Below the pieces are notes generated by a model that was not told the origin of the DNA, searched no databases, and worked only from the letters and a program-made list of their open reading frames with translations. Of a DNA stretch of 64,000 bases, positions 11,447 through 23,820 are shown in pieces. A program made the translations under genes and the position numbers. The DNA is from Populus alba (lineage: Eukaryota; Streptophyta; Magnoliopsida; Malpighiales; Salicaceae). Numbering within the stretch: position 1 is the stretch's first letter; each line of letters begins with the position of its first letter. The DNA lies in contig NC_133297.1 in NCBI RefSeq assembly GCF_005239225.2, positions 21,985,882 to 22,049,881 on the forward strand, in the 5' to 3' direction.

Positions 11447-12100
11447 TGCAAATCGACACCCTCATCCACCACCCTGAGGAGACCACTTTTCTAGAAAGAA
11501 ATATACATTGAAATTCAATGATGCCCTTGTCCATTAAGAACAACGTCTCCCATGAAGAAATTAAACCACAAAAAAATGAAATCATTATTTTATTATGTAT
11601 TGAAAAGAAAACTTGTATATAACCATGTAATAAATTCCTACATGGCTTAGCTACCAGAGTATCCACAGCTCTTCATCTTTCATGATTTTTGTCGTATGAC
11701 GATGCTTCAACTTTTTTCCATGCTCTACCATAAACTCAAGCAACACAGTCGATTTTGAATCGGATTGTCATTTTGTGTTCCCAAATCCACCACAATCTGA
11801 AGCTATTTAAATCATATGATGTTGGGATATATATGAAGCAGATTAGAAATGCTGAATTCGACGCATCAATCAAATCAAGGTTGATCGACCGCCTTTTCTT
11901 CATCGGAGGAGAGCTAGGTGAGCTTCTTCTTCAGCACGTGAAAACCCTTCTCTCCTGTTTTCATCACCTGTGAAAATAACGAGGCAGAGCATGAATTAGC
12001 CCGGGCCAAAGAGCCCTTCCTTCTAGTACAATTACCCTTCGTTTGTATAACACGCGCTCTTCAAGTAAAACAATCTTAAAAAAAGGCGGGGGAGCTTTTA
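11447..12100. other. Upstream flank of the SUVR-type gene
   Basis: No recognisable gene. Open frames of 70-80 codons on both strands (11424-11666 and 11755-11973) lack family motifs. The last part is likely the promoter of the downstream methyltransferase gene; no convincing TATA box was found, only TTTGTATAAC near 12043. Confidence 0.4.
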
Positions 12101-12208
12101 CACTCTCTTTCCATTCAAACCAAAGCTCTCTTTTTGATGAAAAAGAGTCACTAATCTCTCTCTCCTAACGAGTTAGGAATTTTTTTTTTTTGCTTGAAAT
12201 TATAATCA

Positions 12209-12542
12209 GGTGCATTGCTATCTCCTTCTCGATTCTTTCTCTTTCTTTAATCATCTTGTTTGGTTTCGTTTTGATTATTGTTTGAGAAATCCTTGAATTT
12301 AGGGTTCTGTGGTTTTGATACTAAATCAGCTCTTGCATGTGCATGTGACGAGTTTGATTTTGAATTAAGAGAAAAACCTAATTAGAAATGTAATTATTGA
12401 GTTTCAATTAAAATCCAAAACGGTTGTTGTTTCAATGCTAAGATCCTGAATAATGCTTTTTTTTTTTTTTTTTTTTTTTATTTTTTTTATGAAGAGGTGG
12501 CTCTCTTGCTGGTTTTGATTCCTTTTTAACTTGCAAGTGCAG
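12209..12542 (+). other. Probable 5' UTR intron of the SUVR-type gene
   Basis: A donor-like ATCAG|GTGCATTG at about 12208 and an acceptor-like CAAGTGCAG|GTATTTG ending at 12542 bracket a T-rich stretch with a long T run. The start codon lies 14 nt after the acceptor. No cDNA is available, so the boundaries are inferred. Confidence 0.4.
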
Positions 12543-12556
12543 GTATTTGACTGTCG

Positions 12557-15500
12557 ATGCCGACTAATCCGAGAGTTGTGAAAGCCTTTAGGGCTATGAA
12601 GGCGCTTGGAATAAGCGAAAAGCAAGTTAAACCTGTGTTGAAAAAGATGCTAAAACTTTATGAGAAAAATTGGGAGCTTATTGAAGAGGAAAATTATAGA
12701 GCTCTTGCGGATGCCATTTTTGATGAGGAGGAGTCTAAGGTGCGCTTCTTTTATTTATTGCCTTTTCTTTTTAACTCTTTTGAAGGCTTTCTAAACGTGT
12801 TTGCTTGATATCTGTCTCAGGTTCCTGACGAGAATGATGATGCTACGGTAAGTGATTCATTTCTTTTGATGGTAATGTTGTGTATGCTTTCCTGTCTGCC
12901 TATATCTTCTGACATGCCTCTTGGCTATTTTGACTTGCAGGAGGGAACTTTTGAGGAAAAAACTCGGATTTCTAATGAACCTGAGCGGCCGTTCAAACGG
13001 TTGCGTAGAGGCCAAGATGGGCAAGGTTCCTCCCCGCCTAACAACAGCGACCTAGTGTTGGCTGGAAGCTCTTCAAGAAAGCCTAAAGTGGAGGGGAAAG
13101 TACTGCCTGGTGCAAAATCCCAGAAGCAGTCTCTGGAAACGAGAAATTCACAACCCAGGCCTATTTCACTTCGGAATCCTGCTGGAAACATGAGCTCACA
13201 AACTGTTTCTCCTGGTTGTTTGGCGGTGCCGGAACACTCTAGTCAGTCTGATTTATCTGATATGGATGGAACATTGTTGTCTGATTCACTTTTGTCATGG
13301 AAGCAGCGACCATACAAGGGAAAGGAACCTTTATTACCTGAGGCTGCTCCACAAGAGAAAAGACCTAATTTAAAAGGATCATCGCAAGCAGTGCACTTCA
13401 AAGACCCCGTAGTTCAGCCAAGCGCTTTTCTCTCACCCAAACAAAAAGTGCCTCATTCTCGTGCTCTGATCAAACCTAAAGACGAGCCATTTACTGGTGA
13501 CATGCCTTTTGAAGACGCTAGGCAACGTATTGCAATTATCCGACCAGGTAAATTATTTCACTCATGGGGACCGGGGAATTGAAGAGTACTGTTTGTAACC
13601 ATGAATGATATATCTGGTTTTTTCCCCAAGTATTTAATTTGAATGTCAAAACTGCAATTTGTGTCTTTCTTATTGGTTGATTTTATTTTTTCTTGTGTAA
13701 AGGATTTGAATGTCGACATGGCAATTAGTGCTATTCTTTTTGGGCTGATTTTGGTTTCTTCAACCTTCACAGATTCTGCAAGCAAAGAACAATCTCTTAT
13801 TCAAAGAGTTTCTTCACGCAAACAGCATCATCAAGAACCTCCAGCATCCCAATTTTTAGCTGGAGACGATATGGAAGATAACGTTCCAGTTTCATCAATT
13901 CCGGCAAGAGATAGCTGTGAACTTGCAACCATTCCAGAAGACTCTCCAGCTAGCTTAGAGATTGCCACCTCAGCACTGGGAGAGGTGAAGATTTCTCTGA
14001 GCTGCAACTCTATGCTTGGAAGACCAGATTTTCATATGCCTAGTCAAGATGAACTTCTGCAATCAATGCAGGATAAATGTCTCCGATCTTACAAAATCCT
14101 TGACCCAAACTTTTCTGTCATGCAAATGTTGAAAGATATGTGTGAATGCTTCTTGGATTTGGCAACTGATCCCTCTCATGAACATGAATCGCAGGAAAGG
14201 ATTTTGAATGTAACACCAGCTCTTGATCTATTGAAGAAATCTGTTGGTGTTGGTGGCATTAAAGAAAATAACCATGTACCAGCCTATGTTGCAAGGGGAT
14301 CAGTTGATGCTCGTCACTTTGATGAGGTGGCTGCTTTTCAAATTCCAAGACCACTACAACCTCTGAATGTTTTGGAGGTAGTGCAGGTGAGTGAAGAGGC
14401 TATTGAAAATGGCTGTTCTGGAAGTGGCAAAGTAAATGAATTTAGAGATGCTGAGTTTGGTAGTTTGATTGTGGTTCCACAGAGTCAACTGACTCCTGAT
14501 GAGTTTAGGTCCCTTCATTATCGTACTGACATCACTAAGGGAGAAGAAATGGTTGAGATTCCATGGTTGAACGACGTAAACAGCGAGTTTCCACCATTTT
14601 TTAACTACATACCCCGGAATCTGATTTTTCAGAATGCTTATGTCAACTTCACTCTCTCTCAAACTAGGGCTGAAAATTGCTGCTTGGCTTGTATTGGTAA
14701 TTGTTTGTTGTCATCTACACCTTGTGTTTGCTCCAGTGACACTGAGCATGGTTTTGCATACACTTTAGAAGGCCTTGTCAAGGAGGATTTCTTAGAAGAT
14801 TGTATCTCTCTAACTCGGGATCCTCAGCGACAATGCCTTTCTTATTGTAGAGATTGCCCGCTGGAAAGATCAAAAAACGATGAGATATTGGAACCATGCA
14901 AGGGTCACGTGAAGAGAAAATATATAGAAGAATGTTGGAGCAAATGTGGCTGCCACAAACAATGTGGAAACAGAGTCGTGCAGCGAGGTATAAGGTGCAA
15001 GTTGCAGGTATGGGTATTGGAATTTATTCAATAGAATTCAATTATCAAAATTAGTTAAATATTAAAAGTGGAAAAAAAAAATAAGGCAATAAAATTTTAT
15101 TTATAAAATAATTCCCAATAGAAATCCTCAAATACACAGAAATTGAGAAACGGTAATAATTTTTTGGTTAGTTTTAGAATAAAAATGAACAATACAAGCT
15201 AAATATGGAAGGACAATAAAGGTTAGTGTTAAAAAGACAAAGTTAATATGGAAGCTAGTGAAGGTTAACACAAAACAGTTTAACTATTAGCTAGGTAGTT
15301 ACATTAGTGTGTTTTTTTGTTTCTAAGAAACAAAGAATACTTCTAAATATGGAAGTGCAATAGAGGTTATAAACTTTAACATAAATAAATAAAGGGTATG
15401 GAATTCTTATTTTAAGAAATGTAATAAATTTTAGGCAAATCAAATGTTTGGAATGATTTTGGATTGTCGTTCTTTATATAAGAAATATGATCACAAAAGT

Positions 15501-17664
15501 TGTTCCTTAAGTAATCTGATGTCCTCTTCTTTCTTCACAATTTTTTCTCATTGCTAATTCTTTTTGTGCATCAGGTTTTCTTTACCCCTGAAGGGAAGCG
15601 GTGGGGTCTCAGAACTCTAGAAATGCTACCAAAAGGTACATTTGTATGCGAGTATGTAGGGGAGATACTAACCAACAAAGAGTTCTATGAGAGGAAGATG
15701 CAAAGGACAAGTAGCAGCAAGACTGAGAAGCATGCCTATCCAGTTCTACTTGATGCGGATTGGTGCTTGAAAGGAGTTGTAAAGGATGAAGAAGCTCTGT
15801 GTTTGGATGCGACATTTTATGGAAATATTGCTAGGTTTATCAATCACAGGTAAGTCTATATATCTGATGCATATTTGATTTGATGAGTTGATATCCTACG
15901 GAAATTGTTTTGGTTCTCTCTTTTTAAACTTTTCAGTTGGGTTTCCTTATTTCACATGAACTGGAAAAGGACTTGATTTCAATCTGAAAAAGAATAGAGA
16001 AAAGGAGGACATGAAATTTCTGCCATACATAAGAAACCTTTCTTGTGGCAGCAATCAGCAAGTTGATGCATTCTGATATAAGTTCTTTTGTTCTTGTTAG
16101 ATGTCTTGATGCAAATATGATTGAAATCCCCGTGAAGATTGAGACCCCTGATCATCATTATTATCATGTATGGATACTTCATTAGGATTCTTATTATCAT
16201 GCCTTTATTGAATATACTAGATTATATTCTCAAATTACAAAGTCACATTGGATCAATTTTTTCAGCTTGCTTTCTTCACAACAAGAGAAGTGAATGCCTT
16301 AGAAGAGTTAACATGGGTGAGCAATGTTACTTTAGTTGTCCATTAATTTTTCACGATTCTGCTTAGCTGTTACATAAGCGTTGTTGCTTTGATACTTTCC
16401 AATGAGGAGGCGTGGTTGGCATTATACTGTGTTTCTGAAATAAGTCACAGGTGGAAGTAGATTCTATCATGTATGTGAAGTTATATTGTGTTGTGAGTTG
16501 TGACATTGTCGTTTCGTGAGAAATGATGTCAGATCTTTTACTGCTGTTGAAATTACGAAGATAGTACATCTAAATGTTTGCCTTTTTAAGTGACCAGGAG
16601 CTATAAATTTATTGTAGATAGGACATTTGGATTTGGAAATTACATACACACACTAGTTTCTGTTACTTGTCCCTTGCTCTTCAATTTAAAAATTTATATC
16701 ACATGTGCAATCATTCTGTACTCATAAGAATTGATGGCTGATGTGGCTGCAGGATTATGGTATTGATTTTGATGATACTGATCAACCTGTGGAGGTATTC
16801 CCATGCCGATGTGGCAGTAAGTTCTGTAGGAACATGAAACGTTCAAATAGTAAGTTTATTCTAAATCTTTATCAGGCATGGGGTTGAGAAACTTGGAAAT
16901 TTGGCCCATTTACTTTTCAATGACATAAAGATTCAATCTGTGTATGATGCCCTGTTGATGCCTACAAAACTTTCCTTCGATGCTGTAGAGTTTGCTAGGT
17001 TTAAGATCCTAAACCTATGGTTTTCAGGTCTCAAGGATAGCCTAGTAATACCAAACTTTATTCGCACCGGTTTTTAGGTCATGTAGCTTCGAGCTGGCAA
17101 TTAATTTTGATTTAGATTGGGAATGCAGGGATTTTTAAAAAACCATCTTTGTTCATAAATCAAATATGGTGCTTTGCATTGGAGATTTCCTAGGGATGTA
17201 TTCGAATGATATTCAACAGGATGGGATAGCACTTTTATATTAGAATTTTATTTTTCCAATTCAAAAGATGTTTTTATCCTCCATTTCTATTTCTGTATTT
17301 TGCTTAATCAAATTTTATGATGTTGCAGCTCTTTATTTGTATTTGATAGCCCTTGGTGCTCCTCTACATTATAATTTCAGAGGGGTGTATGTCGTTTAAG
17401 TCCACATATCTTGTTAAAATTGGCTGCCTTGGGCAGAATAACATGGGTCCTTCTAGATTTCTTTTGCATGGCTTGTTTGCCCCCCCCCCCCCTCTTTTTT
17501 TTTTTTTTTGTGTAATATTCTACTGTCAAGACTGGGATTTGGGGAGCGACTAGGTTGTTCTTGGGATGCTCTGTTGCTTGCAACATTTTGTTCTTGTGGA
17601 CTTCAGTTTCCTTCTAATGATCACCTTTTGCTCTGGTGCAGGATCTAATTCAGCAGCAAGGTGA
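12557..17664 (+). CDS. SUVR: SUVR-type SET-domain histone-lysine methyltransferase
   Basis: Nine coding exons join in frame with GT/AG borders: 12557-12739, 12821-12847, 12941-13547, 13773-15007, 15575-15849, 16101-16167, 16266-16316, 16753-16849 and 17642-17664 (854 aa). Residues 1-60 are a WIYLD domain (starts MPTNPRVVKAFRAMKALGI), which in Arabidopsis SUVR4 binds ubiquitin. Residues 70-560 are low-complexity and unconserved. A Cys-rich pre-SET follows (about 570-684, with CCLACIGNC and CWSKCGCHKQCGN). The SET domain (about 685-815) has EYVGEILTN, RFINHRC (the NHxC pocket motif) and ELTWDYGIDF. The post-SET is CRCGSKFCRN (about 835). SUVR proteins act in the nucleus on H3K9 methylation or RNA-directed silencing of transposons. 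Whether this is the SUVR1, 2 or 4 orthologue is not decided. The start was chosen because the WIYLD domain begins there. Confidence 0.9.
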
Positions 17665-19134
17665 TCAGATGTGCAGATTATGAGACTACCTCATTCTTCC
17701 ACAATCCCATCCATGACGAGAGAAGAAAGATTTTGAAGTGGATTTGCTCAGTTTTTCTTGGTCCTGCTGGCACTCTTGTCAAAGTCATATGGTGTTATTT
17801 TGTCAAGCCGGATGGTTAATTGGCAGTGGGTCGTGCATGGCCCTAAAAATGTGTTTATGATGTATTGATTGCATAATCTACCATCCCAGTATTGAATTTT
17901 GCGTCTAAATCTGGGATTTTGTGCTGCAGCTTGGCAACAACTGGGTCATGTATGTCTTTGTTTATTGTACAGGATTTTGGCTTTGTGATCCGCCCTAGTT
18001 CTGTGTCCTCCATCATATCAGGCACTAGCCATTTTTATCCGCTTTTGATTGCTCCCCATTGAAGTTGTCGTCATGGTTTGGCCACAGGCTGCTATTTGCT
18101 GGAGAGAGAGATTCCATACAAGTGCAACGCAGTATGGCTTGTTTTTGCACAAGCTGCTGCTATGCGCTAATCCAATGCTAGGCACCATCCACGACCTAAT
18201 ATGGAGATGCCCCTATGAGTGCTTGGAAACCAATGATCAATTAGTTTGAGATGGCAACATGATGGCATTGAAAGTACAAAGAGGAGATCACCGTGTGATT
18301 TCCTAGCAGATTGTTAGCAAGCAGTTGGAAACCTTAAAAAGGTCATCCTCTGAAATGTATCCTAGCATTCTTTGACAATGCAAGGAAGCCCTTTGAGCTA
18401 TTTAGCCAAGAACATGCCAGGATTCTATGGAGCGATTGTTGCCGTCCTGTTTCCAGCTCGAAATCAATGGCACGGATGTGAAGAATGGCCTTCTTCTTTT
18501 AAGCTCTGTCTGGTTGCAAAGAACAACAGGTAACATTTCATCACTTTAGATAATGCAAAAACAGAATTCAATCTCTGCTGGACAACTTGCATCTAGTATG
18601 GCTGGACTCATGCAACCTCTAGGGTATGTTTTAGGGATTAAACATACAGTTATCTTCTCAACACAGGGCACTGAGGGCATTAAAATTCTGAAAGCAGCAT
18701 GTTGTGCGAGCAGATTTTATCGTCCGTCTTTGAACATCCGAATGAGGCATGGAAATGAGGCATCCATGCAATTCAGGGGCATTCACCGCATGTCAGCCAT
18801 ACACAGGGTTGAAATTAATCTTGCATCACAATCTTAGACAGTCACGTTCGTCATTAAATAAAGCATCATCCACTTGCATATGAAGATAAGGAAACAACAG
18901 TGTATGACATTGTCTGCACGGCAATTCTGATGCTACATTTTGGCGAACCATCCCATTCTCTCCATGACAAAAATCTTGTATCTAGCATCAAGAAGAAACC
19001 ACAACTGATCACATCATCATACATCAATCTCCTTAAGAGGACGTTTTGCAGTCCTCCAATTTCCTTCTGATATCTTCAATAATCCTGTTTGGTACTTCTC
19101 CTTTCCACCTTTTGCTATTTTATCTCCGATCCAC
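17665..19134. other. Convergent intergenic region with both 3' UTRs
   Basis: The two intact genes converge here. Balanced base composition with TGTGTTTATGATG and TTTATTGTACAGG (about 17850-17970) is compatible with a 3' UTR and poly(A) region of the upstream gene. Small frames at 18049-18249 and 18553-18837 carry no recognised domain. Nothing else was recognised. Confidence 0.4.
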
Positions 19135-20633
19135 TCATATACTCAGTGATCCTGTTTGGTAGTCTTGTTCGCTAATGACAGACTCCCTGTTGTGAGGGGT
19201 GGAGAGGACTTCATGCTCACATCCAGAAGGCATAACAGGACAAATGCTGCCTGGATTCAGTGGGAAGAGTACTTTGTAGTAACCATCCATAATGGCTGAA
19301 AAATTGCATGTTTCAGCAACCTTTGGCATCTGTTCATGGCACAAACATCAAGCCATTGCAACCATGAAGTACATGAACCTAAATAAAATAACAAATTGCA
19401 CGACATTTATCTTTTGACGAGCTTGAAAAACAGAGGATGGATATGCCTACCTGGTAAATGTCACGCATGTAGCCATGAAGATTAGGGTACTCAATCAGCT
19501 TCTTCTTCGTGCACTTAAACAGAACATTATACACAATATCAAACCGAATTAGAGTGGTAAACAAGCAAACATCCGCAAGAGTCAATGTGTCTCCACACAA
19601 GTATCGCGAGGTAGTCAGATGATCTTCCACCACCTCCAGTGTGGTGAATAAACCATTCACTGCACTGTCATACGCATCTTGACTTTGAGCAAACCCACAC
19701 CTACACTAACAACAAATCATGCATTAATCCATTTGACCTTTACCCACAAAGAATAAAGAAAAGAAAACGTAAAACCCACGAAGATTAAAACCCTTACCTA
19801 TAAACCCCATTATTGACATTGGGATAAATTAATCCATTCCACTCCCCAATCCTTCCCTTCAATTCCTTTGGTGACAAGTCCAAACCCGGGTTCCGGGCCA
19901 ACCCGTTAAGACCCGAATTGAAAAACTCGATTATATCATAGCTCTCATTACACCCTACTTCCTTCTTCTCCACATCCCATAACATTGGCACCGTAGCTCT
20001 CCCACTGTACCCACCTGACCTCCTTAACCCATACACACCCTTCAGATTCCGGCACCCATTAGCATTATCCCTACCCGGGACAAGAATATTCCTATCCCTG
20101 TTTGAGATAGGAATATCTTTGAATTCCCATGATCCATCTTGACCCGGTCCAGCGATTGAGACAGGGACTACATCTTCCAGGCCCTTCAACGCCCGAACAA
20201 TCAATGTCCTGTGCGCCCATGGGCAAGGCAAGCCCACGTAGAGGTGAAGTGTTGTTGAGTTTTGGAGCGTAAATGGAGGGTTCAGGCGGAATTTTGAGGC
20301 CGGTCTTGTGTACCTGCCGGAGGAATCAGAGGGAGCGAGCTGGGACATCATGAGTTGCCACGTGGAGTTCCATGTTGTACGGACGGTGGATATTAGGAGT
20401 CCTGGTGGCAATGACTGGCCCCACAATAGGTTTGTTATTGTTGAAAGGATGGTTTTGGGGTTCGGTGATTGTTGATCAGGAGGGGTGGATTGATTCAGGG
20501 ATTGTCTTGGGATGACGTGGCATGCGAAGCGGTGGGTTGTTTTGGTGGCGGTGGTGGTGGTGGAGAAAATCGGAAATTGGGAGCTGAAGAGTAGTACACC
20601 GGACATGACTATAGAACGTGATAAAATGGTCAT
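19135..20633 (-). CDS. Glutathionyl-hydroquinone reductase (Xi-class GST), plastid form
   Basis: Three coding exons on the minus strand (20633-19798, 19700-19451, 19329-19135) join in frame with GT/AG borders to give 426 aa. Residues 1-52 have no acidic residue and many Ser/Thr, as in a chloroplast transit peptide. The thioredoxin-like fold has [12 protein letters not shown], with CPWA Cys137 as the expected catalytic Cys of the ECM4/YqjG/PcpF family. A C-terminal alpha-helical domain follows ([20 protein letters not shown] and [11 protein letters not shown]). The family reduces glutathionyl-hydroquinones with GSH to free hydroquinone plus GSSG; its physiological role in plants is not settled. 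Family members often read GIIPLGP-like near the C-terminus, and here the equivalent is [11 protein letters not shown] shorter start at 20606 is possible. Confidence 0.92.
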
Positions 20634-20960
20634 TACAGGCCTGTCTGCCGTTTATTATTATTACAGGCCTTACAGTCATTATCGTTATTGGGTAGCGAGA
20701 AAATGGTAACTATACAACAATGTAAGCTTAAACGGTATCGTATTCAGAATAGCTAACAGCTAGGCTGCCCCTCGCCAATATTGAGAGTCGGGCTCCTAAA
20801 TCATTAAGAGAATTTATTAAACTCATTTAAGTGCCATTTATTGAATGTGAAGATGTATTCTTAAAAATTAAATTATTTACCTGTTTTACGTTACAGGTAA
20901 AGATTAATTTTTTTAAAAAAATTAAAAAAATATTTAATTATTACTAATATATTTTTTAAA
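20634..20960. other. Upstream flank of the hydroquinone reductase gene
   Basis: Putative promoter and 5' UTR of the minus-strand gene. No clear TATA box was found at the expected distance. No other gene was recognised. Confidence 0.35.
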
Positions 20961-21019
20961 GAAAAAAAATTCAAACCATATAAAAATTGATTTGATATAA
21001 TTTGTTTAGCTTGGCAATA

Positions 21020-21710
21020 TCAATTACAACCTGGATAACCATAAAAAAACCATAATTTGATTAAAAAACATTTTAAACTATAAATTTTTTAAAAGAATAT
21101 AAAACAATAACATATTGAATTGGTTGGGTTAACCAAAATTAACATGTAAAATTCATGACTCAAGTAATGAAATCACGATAATTTTATAAAAAACAAATAA
21201 AAATATATATCGAAGCTCTTAATCAACTTGATGTTGAAGAACGAAGTTAAAAAAAAAATTTAATTAAAAAAATAACAAAAAAATGAGTCAATCCAGGTTA
21301 ATCTGTCAAATTATGACGCACAATTCTCAATCAATCCAAAATTGAATGATGAAATTGAAAAAAAAAAAAATCAATTCATAAAGAAAAAAAAAATTTGAAT
21401 CAACCTAGTTTAACCTGTCAAAAACCCTTGACTTGGATCATAGACTAAGATAACCTCATAGAAAAAAAAATTAAAAATTTAATTCTCAATCAACTAAATG
21501 ATAAATAATGAAAATGGAAAAAACAAACAATTACATAAAAGAAAAAAAAATTCAAGTCAACTAGGTTAACTTTTAAAAGTCGTTACTCGGGTCATAAGCT
21601 TAAAATAACCCCATAAAAACAACTAAAATAAATTATGAAACTTCATTATCAATAAATTTAATATTAAAAAATGAAATTAAAAAAAAATATTTCATAGTGA
21701 CTTTGTTAGG
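21020..21710. repeat. Diverged tandem repeat, about 160-bp unit
   Basis: About four decayed copies. Each has a TTCTCAATCAACT-like opening, AATGATGAAATTGAAAAAA, an A-rich run, TCAACCTAGGTTAACCTG-like sequence and GACTCGGGTCATAAGAC followed by AAGATAACCTCATA. The GGTTAACC...CGGGTCAT motif order resembles repeats I associate with Populus DNA; that is recollection, not a search result. No coding content. Confidence 0.65.
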
Positions 21711-22904
21711 AGAAATTTCCCCTTCTTAATTAGTTTATGTTAATAATATCTTCAAAAATAACTTATTTCTTTAAAGAATTTATCATTTAATAAAAACAAA
21801 GTTAAGTTATCATGATTAAATTATATCAAAAAAATTATTATATAGACATTATGGACAATAATCTAAGCTCATGAATAAGACCAGTAGAATTTTGACACAA
21901 TTATTAAATTTGTTGAGATTATTTTGTGATGGATGCATTACTAATCACTTTATTTCATAATCATAGCTTTATTATCAAATATAAAAAATTTACATTCCAA
22001 ATGTGATTGACTAAATATATAATTTGTACAAATCTAATTATTTGTGATAGTTTTATTAATTCAGTCCATGATGTGGACTAATTCGGTATAACAATATTTT
22101 TAATAATTTTCATAGTTTTATAAATTATATATTTAATCTTGTTATTTTTTTAACAAAAATCAGTTACAACTTAATTATTTTCATCAATTTCATTTCCTTT
22201 TAAATTTTTTAATCTTTAACTAAATATAGAAATAAAGTACATAATATAGGGAGATTAATGAGAAAAATGTATTTTTTATAAGTTAAGAGGCATGACACCA
22301 TAATGATTTATTAATTTAGGGGAAGCTCATCAATCTATGATTTGGATTAAATTGTATTGAAAAATTACACTTTATAATTTATATTTTGGAGCACATGTAA
22401 CGTTTTATATCTTATATCTCTTTTATCTAAAAGAATAAAAAAATAATATTTACTATTTTACATGTTTGCCATTACTTTTCATTTAATATCTACAATTCCC
22501 CTAAACATATTAAATAACAAAAATGTCATTAAGTTTAATGTTGGGGCTTTTTTTTCTTAAAAAAAATATAGTTGTTACTCCTACCTTTATTGATTACAAC
22601 AATACCACTACAAACAATTATTTAAGAATAAAAACATCATTTTGTTCTCAAAACACCCTAAAAATTTCATAAACATGACAACATCATTTTCTTCTCAAAT
22701 AACCTCCAAAAGTTCCAAATTCTAGCAAATTTTAAAAAGAATAAGAACACCATATTGTTCTTTAATCTTCACCCAATTTTCACCTAACAACATTGCTAAT
22801 CACAACCTGACATACATTGCCTCAATCTCCGTCAAATTTGACAAATAAAACACTACATCATCAACCTCCCATCATCTACATCAAATGCTAGTAGCTTAGA
22901 AAGT
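21711..22904. other. AT-rich sequence without recognised features
   Basis: Very AT-rich. No gene, RNA or clear repeat unit was recognised. Confidence 0.4.
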
Positions 22905-23295
22905 TGTAATAGTTTGGATGGACTCATGTTCAAAAGTAGGTGCAAGAAATGTGGAAAAAAGCAACTATTAGGATATCGAAAATAGAAACTAGTAAGAACA
23001 AGTTATTTTATAGATGTGATGATATGTCATGCGACAATAATTTATTGCTTGGTGTAAACATATAAATGAAATTGAAATGATTGTAATAGGTGGAGGAGGT
23101 TCTCATGATGTCGATCGAATACTAGATGAATTGAAGAAAATAAAAGATGAGCTACGTAGGGTTTGGATCAAGAATCACAACATGAAGACTAACTTTGTTT
23201 GTGTGAAATTGTTGTTAGTAACTAATTTAGTGCATGTGATATTAATATTTGTATTATTATGTTGTTCATGTCAAACAAATGAAATAAAAACATAA
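22905..23295 (+). pseudogene. GRF zinc-finger protein remnant
   Basis: The frame from about 22908 reads SLDGLMFKSRCKKCGKKATI and later LFYRCDDMSC, matching the spacing of a zf-GRF domain (CxxCG ... FYxC ... C). One frameshift after MSCDN moves the rest to the frame FIAWCKHINEIEMIVIGGGG, which supplies the usual trailing W-C/F-x-W region. A charged coiled coil follows (DVDRILDELKKIKDELRRVW) and then a hydrophobic segment (about 23205-23268, LLLVTNLVHVILIFVLLCC), ending at 23295. Plant GRF proteins of this layout (zinc finger, coiled coil, membrane segment) are a known but uncharacterised family. Only one or two frameshifts separate it from an intact small gene. Confidence 0.6.
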
Positions 23296-23820
23296 GGCAA
23301 CTTTGATCCACAACTACATAACATATATAGTGCAAAACAATTCAAACATTAGTTGTCTTATCAAAAGCATCAACATTAATTTTTTTTAACCAAAAGCATC
23401 AACATTCAAACATATTAAAAAAATCATAAATTTTTTAACATTCATAGCAGCGACAACACTAAAAATCACCAATTGTTTTTCATATATTTCAATTAATGAA
23501 CCTACTTTTCGGGTAAAGTGTAAAGAAGATATAGATATACTTATGAGCATTTGAAAGATCACATAGATTATTCAAATTAGATATTCATTTAAAACTAAAA
23601 AAATATTATGGTGCCGCAATAGAATCACGTGTAGAGGGTTATGATGAGGATGTACTAACATCACCTCTAATAACTTTGCCATTTTGCCACTATTTGAGTC
23701 TCTTATAGCACCATTACTAAATTTCCTCTCAATTATACCAACTATTAAGCCTCTTATAGCATTAATATTGGATCCCCTCTTAGATCTCCCAACTCTACCA
23801 CAAACTTTACTTGAAATCTG
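23296..23820. other. Spacer between GRF and MULE remnants
   Basis: No coding region recognised. It separates the convergent GRF and MULE remnants; terminal inverted repeats that would link them were not found. Confidence 0.35.

Noticed and set aside
18049..18837. Two plus-strand frames (66 and 94 codons) downstream of the SUVR-type gene
   Set aside because: No recognisable domain, no splice context, and likely in 3' UTR or spacer.
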